The notes under the pieces: generated by a model
Seen by the model: the letters and a program-made list of their open reading frames with translations, nothing else
What the model was told of the DNA's origin: nothing
Database searches by the model: none
Origin: UBA10205 sp964373815
GTDB taxonomy: Archaea; Iainarchaeota; Iainarchaeia; Iainarchaeales; Iainarchaeaceae
Length of the DNA stretch: 25,003 bases
Direction of reading: 5' to 3'
Assembly (NCBI GenBank): GCA_964373815.1
Contig: CAYJWI010000017.1
Coordinates: 1-25,003 of the forward strand
Part shown: one piece after another, positions 22,106-25,003 of the stretch
Layout: the number at the start of each line of letters is the position of its first letter
Position numbering within the stretch: position 1 is the stretch's first letter
Position numbers and translations under genes: made by a program

Positions 22106-23173
22106 ATGGGTTTCAACACTTTCGGCAAGGTTTTCACTTTCACAACATTCGGCGAGAGCCACGGCAAGGCTATAGGGGTTGTTGTGGACGGCTGCCCCGC
22201 GGGCTTTTCACTTTCCGAAAAGGACATACAAAAAGAGCTCGACCGCAGAAGGCCCGGGCAGTCGAGTGTTACCAGCGCGAGAAAAGAAGATGACAGGGCC
22301 GAGATAATTTCGGGGGTTTTCGAGGGCAAGACCACGGGCGCGCCCATTGGAATGCTGATATTCAACAAGGACATGCAGGCAAAGGATTATTCCGGCATAA
22401 AGGATGTGTTCAGGCCAGGCCATGCGGATTACACTTACGAAAAAAAGTTCGGCCACCGCGACTACAAGGGAGGTGGGAGGAGCTCTGCGCGCGAAACCGC
22501 GATGAGGGTTGCCGCCGGCGCGATTGCAAAAAAATTCCTTTCCGAAAAAGGGATTTCGATACACGGCTTTACGCGCGAGATTGCCGGCATACGCGCCGAA
22601 AAAACCGATTTTTCGGCAATTGAAAAAAATTCCGTGCGCGCCCCAGACATGGACGCCGCGAGGAAAATGGAAAGGGCGGTGCTTGATGCAAAAGAAGAGG
22701 GCGATAGCGTCGGCGGGATTGTAGAAGTGATTGCGAAAGGGGTTCCTGCGGGGCTCGGCGAACCCATTTATTACAAACTTGATTCTAAGCTCGCGGAGGC
22801 GCTGATGGGAATTAACGCCGTGAAAGGCGTTGAGATTGGTTCAGGTTTTGCCTCCACCAAAATGTTGGGCTCGGAGCACAATGACGAGCTTGGCATTTCC
22901 GGCGGAAAGGTGAAGTTCCGCAGCAACAACGCGGGCGGGATGACTGGCGGGATTAGCAACGGCGATGAGATTGTTTGCCGCATTGCGGTAAAGCCAGCAT
23001 CCTCTATTGCAAAAAAGCAGAAAACCGTGAACAGGAAGGGCGGGGAGGCCATTATAGGCGTTGAGGGAAGGCATGACCCATGCCTCTGCCCGCGCGCGGT
23101 GCCGGTTGCGGAAGCCATGGTCGCGCTCGTGCTGATGGACCTTTATTTGATTGCACGGACTAGGAAAAAGTAG
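22106..23173 (+). CDS. aroC: Chorismate synthase
   Basis: 355 residues, normal length. It converts EPSP to chorismate with reduced FMN as cofactor. Signature motifs are present: TFGESHG (14-20, catalytic His19), VFRPGHADYTYEKKFGHRDY (His106 region), GGGRSSARETA, and at the C-terminus RHDPCLCPRAVPVAEAM. ATG 22106 is taken because it fits the family start (NTFGKVFTFTTFGESHG); the open frame from 22049 is a shadow of aroE. It is the last gene of the trp-aro run. Chorismate made here feeds both TrpE and the separate pheA operon upstream. Confidence 0.97.
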   Translation: MGFNTFGKVFTFTTFGESHGKAIGVVVDGCPAGFSLSEKDIQKELDRRRPGQSSVTSARKEDDRAEIISGVFEGKTTGAPIGMLIFNKDMQAKDYSGIKDVFRPGHADYTYEKKFGHRDYKGGGRSSARETAMRVAAGAIAKKFLSEKGISIHGFTREIAGIRAEKTDFSAIEKNSVRAPDMDAARKMERAVLDAKEEGDSVGGIVEVIAKGVPAGLGEPIYYKLDSKLAEALMGINAVKGVEIGSGFASTKMLGSEHNDELGISGGKVKFRSNNAGGMTGGISNGDEIVCRIAVKPASSIAKKQKTVNRKGGEAIIGVEGRHDPCLCPRAVPVAEAMVALVLMDLYLIARTRKK

Positions 23174-23247
23174 TTTAAGGCAAGTCATTTTGTACAGTCA
23201 AAGCCCGGTTTGCAAAGCCTCTAAAAAAACTCGAAAAGCCACAATAA

Positions 23248-23257
23248 CCATTAAAAG
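23248..23257 (+). promoter_or_regulatory. TATA-like box before the PEPCK-like gene
   Basis: CCATTAAAAG lies about 33 bases before ATG 23286. Transcription would begin near 23280 and leave a leader of a few bases only. Confidence 0.35.
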
Positions 23258-23285
23258 CTAACGCACGCTTTTCTGTGGGTATTAA

Positions 23286-25003
23286 ATGTCTACGAGGGTT
23301 TCCTTCCACGGCAAGCAGGTCGTAATAAGGACCACGAGCCTTGACTGGGGAAGCATTGACAAGGTGCTCGAAAGCAGGCTTTTCACCACAATGCTCTCGG
23401 GCTATCTGGATTCGCTTGAAAAGCACGAATCCGACCTTCTCAAGCTTTTCTCCGGGATCGGGAAGGAAAAAAGGGTTGAATCAGCCCTGCTCTTGCTAAA
23501 AAAACTCGCGCGCGAAGACAAGGCAAAGGTGGCGAAGGAAAACCCTTCCCTGAAAACTTTTTTTGCGGACACGAGGATGCTCGACGATTTTGTCGAGGGG
23601 TTTTACAATTACTGGAGGGGCTTCGAGCGCTACCTCATCTGCGAAGGCAGCGTGAAGGCGAAAATCAACGGCGACATAGACCTAAGGCCCTACCGCACGT
23701 TCAATGACACTGTCGAGCAGCTAAACCACACTGTAAGAAAGCTCTACCGCGACATCCGCGAAAACATTACGGGCGAGCACCCGAACATCTACAGGCAGGT
23801 CCCCGCTGGCTGCGAGGTCGGTGTGATTGCCGCGCAGAAAAAAACCACCCTCCCGCAAATCTATTCGCAGCTCGAACAAGTGCCGCTCATAAGGCAGGTG
23901 CTGATAGAGCCGCCGCTCATAATCGACCCGCCGACCAATACGAGGAAAGGCGAGTTCGCGCTTGTGCAATCAAACCCGCTTGTGGGCGTTACGTTCGATG
24001 AAGGGGAATGGCTCTGCTTTCCTGCAAAGGTGGGAGAGCTTGTAATCTACGTCTACTTCCACAATTTTTACACGGGGCTCGGGATAGCGGTTTCAAACCT
24101 TTTCGAGCTGTGCTCCGATGAGGACCTCAAGAAAAAGCCGGATGCTATTTACGCTTACGGGGTTCCTGCCGGGGCGCTTGCCAAATTTTCACCGGAGAAA
24201 ACCGTTTTCTTCAACGACAAGGCAAACAGCCTCATGGTCGGGGCAATCCCGCTCGGCGAGGAATTCGGCTACTTTGGGTATGTAAAGAAAATGATGCTAA
24301 CGCTCTACAATTCTATAATGATTTCGCGCGGAAGAATGCCAGTGCACGGGGCAATGACAAGAATTACCATGAAGGGCGGGGCTAAGGCTAACGTGATAAT
24401 TTTCGGCGACACGGGAACCGGAAAAAGCGAATCACTCGAAGCTTTCAGGATGCTAAGCGAAGGGAACCTGAAGGACATGCGCATAGTTTTCGATGACATG
24501 GGCTCTCTCGAACTAGGCAAAAACGGGAAAATACTCGCCTACGGCACTGAAACCGGGGCATTCGTTCGGCTCGATGACCTGCAGGCAGGCTATGCCTTCG
24601 GGAACATTGACCGCTCTATAATAATGAGCCCGCAAAAAGTTAACGCGCGTGCGGTGCTTCCCATCACCACGCTCGAAGAGGTGCTGCATGGCTGGCCAGT
24701 GGATTTTTTCCTCTACGCGAACAATTACGAGCGGGTGCAGGACGGAAAATACCTCGAGAGGTTCTCATCTCCTGAGGATGCGATGAAAGTTTTTCGCGAG
24801 GGCAAGAGGATGGCTAAAGGCACCACGAACGAGAAGGGCCTTGTGACTTCATATTATGCCAACATTTTCGGGCCTTCGCAGTTCAGAAAAGAGCACGAAC
24901 CAATCGCTGAGAGGTTTTTTGGGGAGATGTTCCGGCAGGGAATCTTCGTTGGGCAGCTGCGCACGCAGCTCGGCATAAAGGGAATGGAAACAGAAGGGCC
25001 GCA
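23286..25003 (+). CDS. PEP carboxykinase / HPr kinase superfamily ATPase, 3' end beyond window
   Basis: The frame is open for 572 residues from ATG 23286 to the window edge, so the C-terminus is missing. The N-terminal 170 residues are helical and charged. From about 200 the protein becomes sheet-rich. A P-loop, IFGDTGTGKSES (372-383), follows MPVHGAMTRI (351-360). VFDDMGSLEL (401-410) is a Walker-B-like stretch, and TETGAFVRLDD and FGNIDRS follow. The order HG, GDxGxGKSE, DD matches the shared core of HPr kinase and PEP carboxykinase. The large size and TETGAFVRLD favour a PEPCK-like enzyme over HPr kinase. A true carboxykinase would connect PEP, a substrate of DAHP synthase and AroA, to oxaloacetate, but that role is unproven. 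Confidence 0.6.
   Translation, partial: MSTRVSFHGKQVVIRTTSLDWGSIDKVLESRLFTTMLSGYLDSLEKHESDLLKLFSGIGKEKRVESALLLLKKLAREDKAKVAKENPSLKTFFADTRMLDDFVEGFYNYWRGFERYLICEGSVKAKINGDIDLRPYRTFNDTVEQLNHTVRKLYRDIRENITGEHPNIYRQVPAGCEVGVIAAQKKTTLPQIYSQLEQVPLIRQVLIEPPLIIDPPTNTRKGEFALVQSNPLVGVTFDEGEWLCFPAKVGELVIYVYFHNFYTGLGIAVSNLFELCSDEDLKKKPDAIYAYGVPAGALAKFSPEKTVFFNDKANSLMVGAIPLGEEFGYFGYVKKMMLTLYNSIMISRGRMPVHGAMTRITMKGGAKANVIIFGDTGTGKSESLEAFRMLSEGNLKDMRIVFDDMGSLELGKNGKILAYGTETGAFVRLDDLQAGYAFGNIDRSIIMSPQKVNARAVLPITTLEEVLHGWPVDFFLYANNYERVQDGKYLERFSSPEDAMKVFREGKRMAKGTTNEKGLVTSYYANIFGPSQFRKEHEPIAERFFGEMFRQGIFVGQLRTQLGIKGMETEGP

Noticed and set aside
1..25003. CRISPR arrays, insertion sequences with transposase, rRNA genes
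   Set aside because: No regularly spaced repeats, transposase or integrase frames, or rRNA-like stretches were seen on either strand.

Overview
The window looks archaeal. The tRNA-Trp gene carries an intron bounded by a canonical bulge-helix-bulge (BHB) and has no encoded CCA. Several genes have GGTGA-type ribosome binding sites, and TTTAAATA/TATATA-like boxes lie about 25-35 bases upstream of leaderless or nearly leaderless starts. Transketolase is split in two, and a MazF/AbrB-type toxin-antitoxin pair has an archaeal-style promoter. The compact ATGA-coupled layout and small surface-protein genes would fit a DPANN-type archaeon (for example the Diapherotrites/Micrarchaeota range), but that placement is inference; no marker gene in the window settles it.

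Layout. Positions 1-2173 hold the 3' end of a beta-helix surface protein and a membrane-anchored, cysteine-rich protein of unknown function. Positions 2174-2736 are non-coding, with one possible promoter and a T-run. Positions 2737-6663 are a first aromatic operon: P-protein (chorismate mutase/prephenate dehydratase/ACT), the two transketolase halves and a DAHP synthase. Positions 6703-7306 are a toxin-antitoxin pair on the minus strand, divergent from a histidine phosphatase (7427-8053). Positions 8192-8899 encode an A+T-rich lipoprotein, and 9006-10286 glutamate dehydrogenase. Positions 10287-10872 contain a promoter, a possible small RNA, the intron-bearing tRNA-Trp and a strong hairpin. 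Positions 10873-23173 are one long run of tightly coupled genes: trpE, a small ORF in an insertion-like spacer, trpG, trpD, a trpC-trpF fusion, trpB, trpA, aroA, aroK, aroB, aroD, aroE and aroC. A PEPCK/HPr-kinase-superfamily ATPase runs off the right edge from 23286.

Together the genes cover a nearly complete route. Transketolase can make erythrose-4-phosphate, DAHP synthase and AroB-AroC lead to chorismate, TrpE-TrpA make tryptophan, and PheA makes phenylpyruvate. A tyrosine-branch prephenate dehydrogenase is not in the window. The shikimate kinase is the bacterial P-loop type rather than the GHMP type usual in archaea, which suggests that at least part of the set was acquired from bacteria.

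The most striking points are the tRNA-Trp gene placed in the leader of the trp operon, and the roughly 149-bp hairpin-rich insertion between trpE and trpG, which keeps ATGA coupling through a 50-codon ORF.
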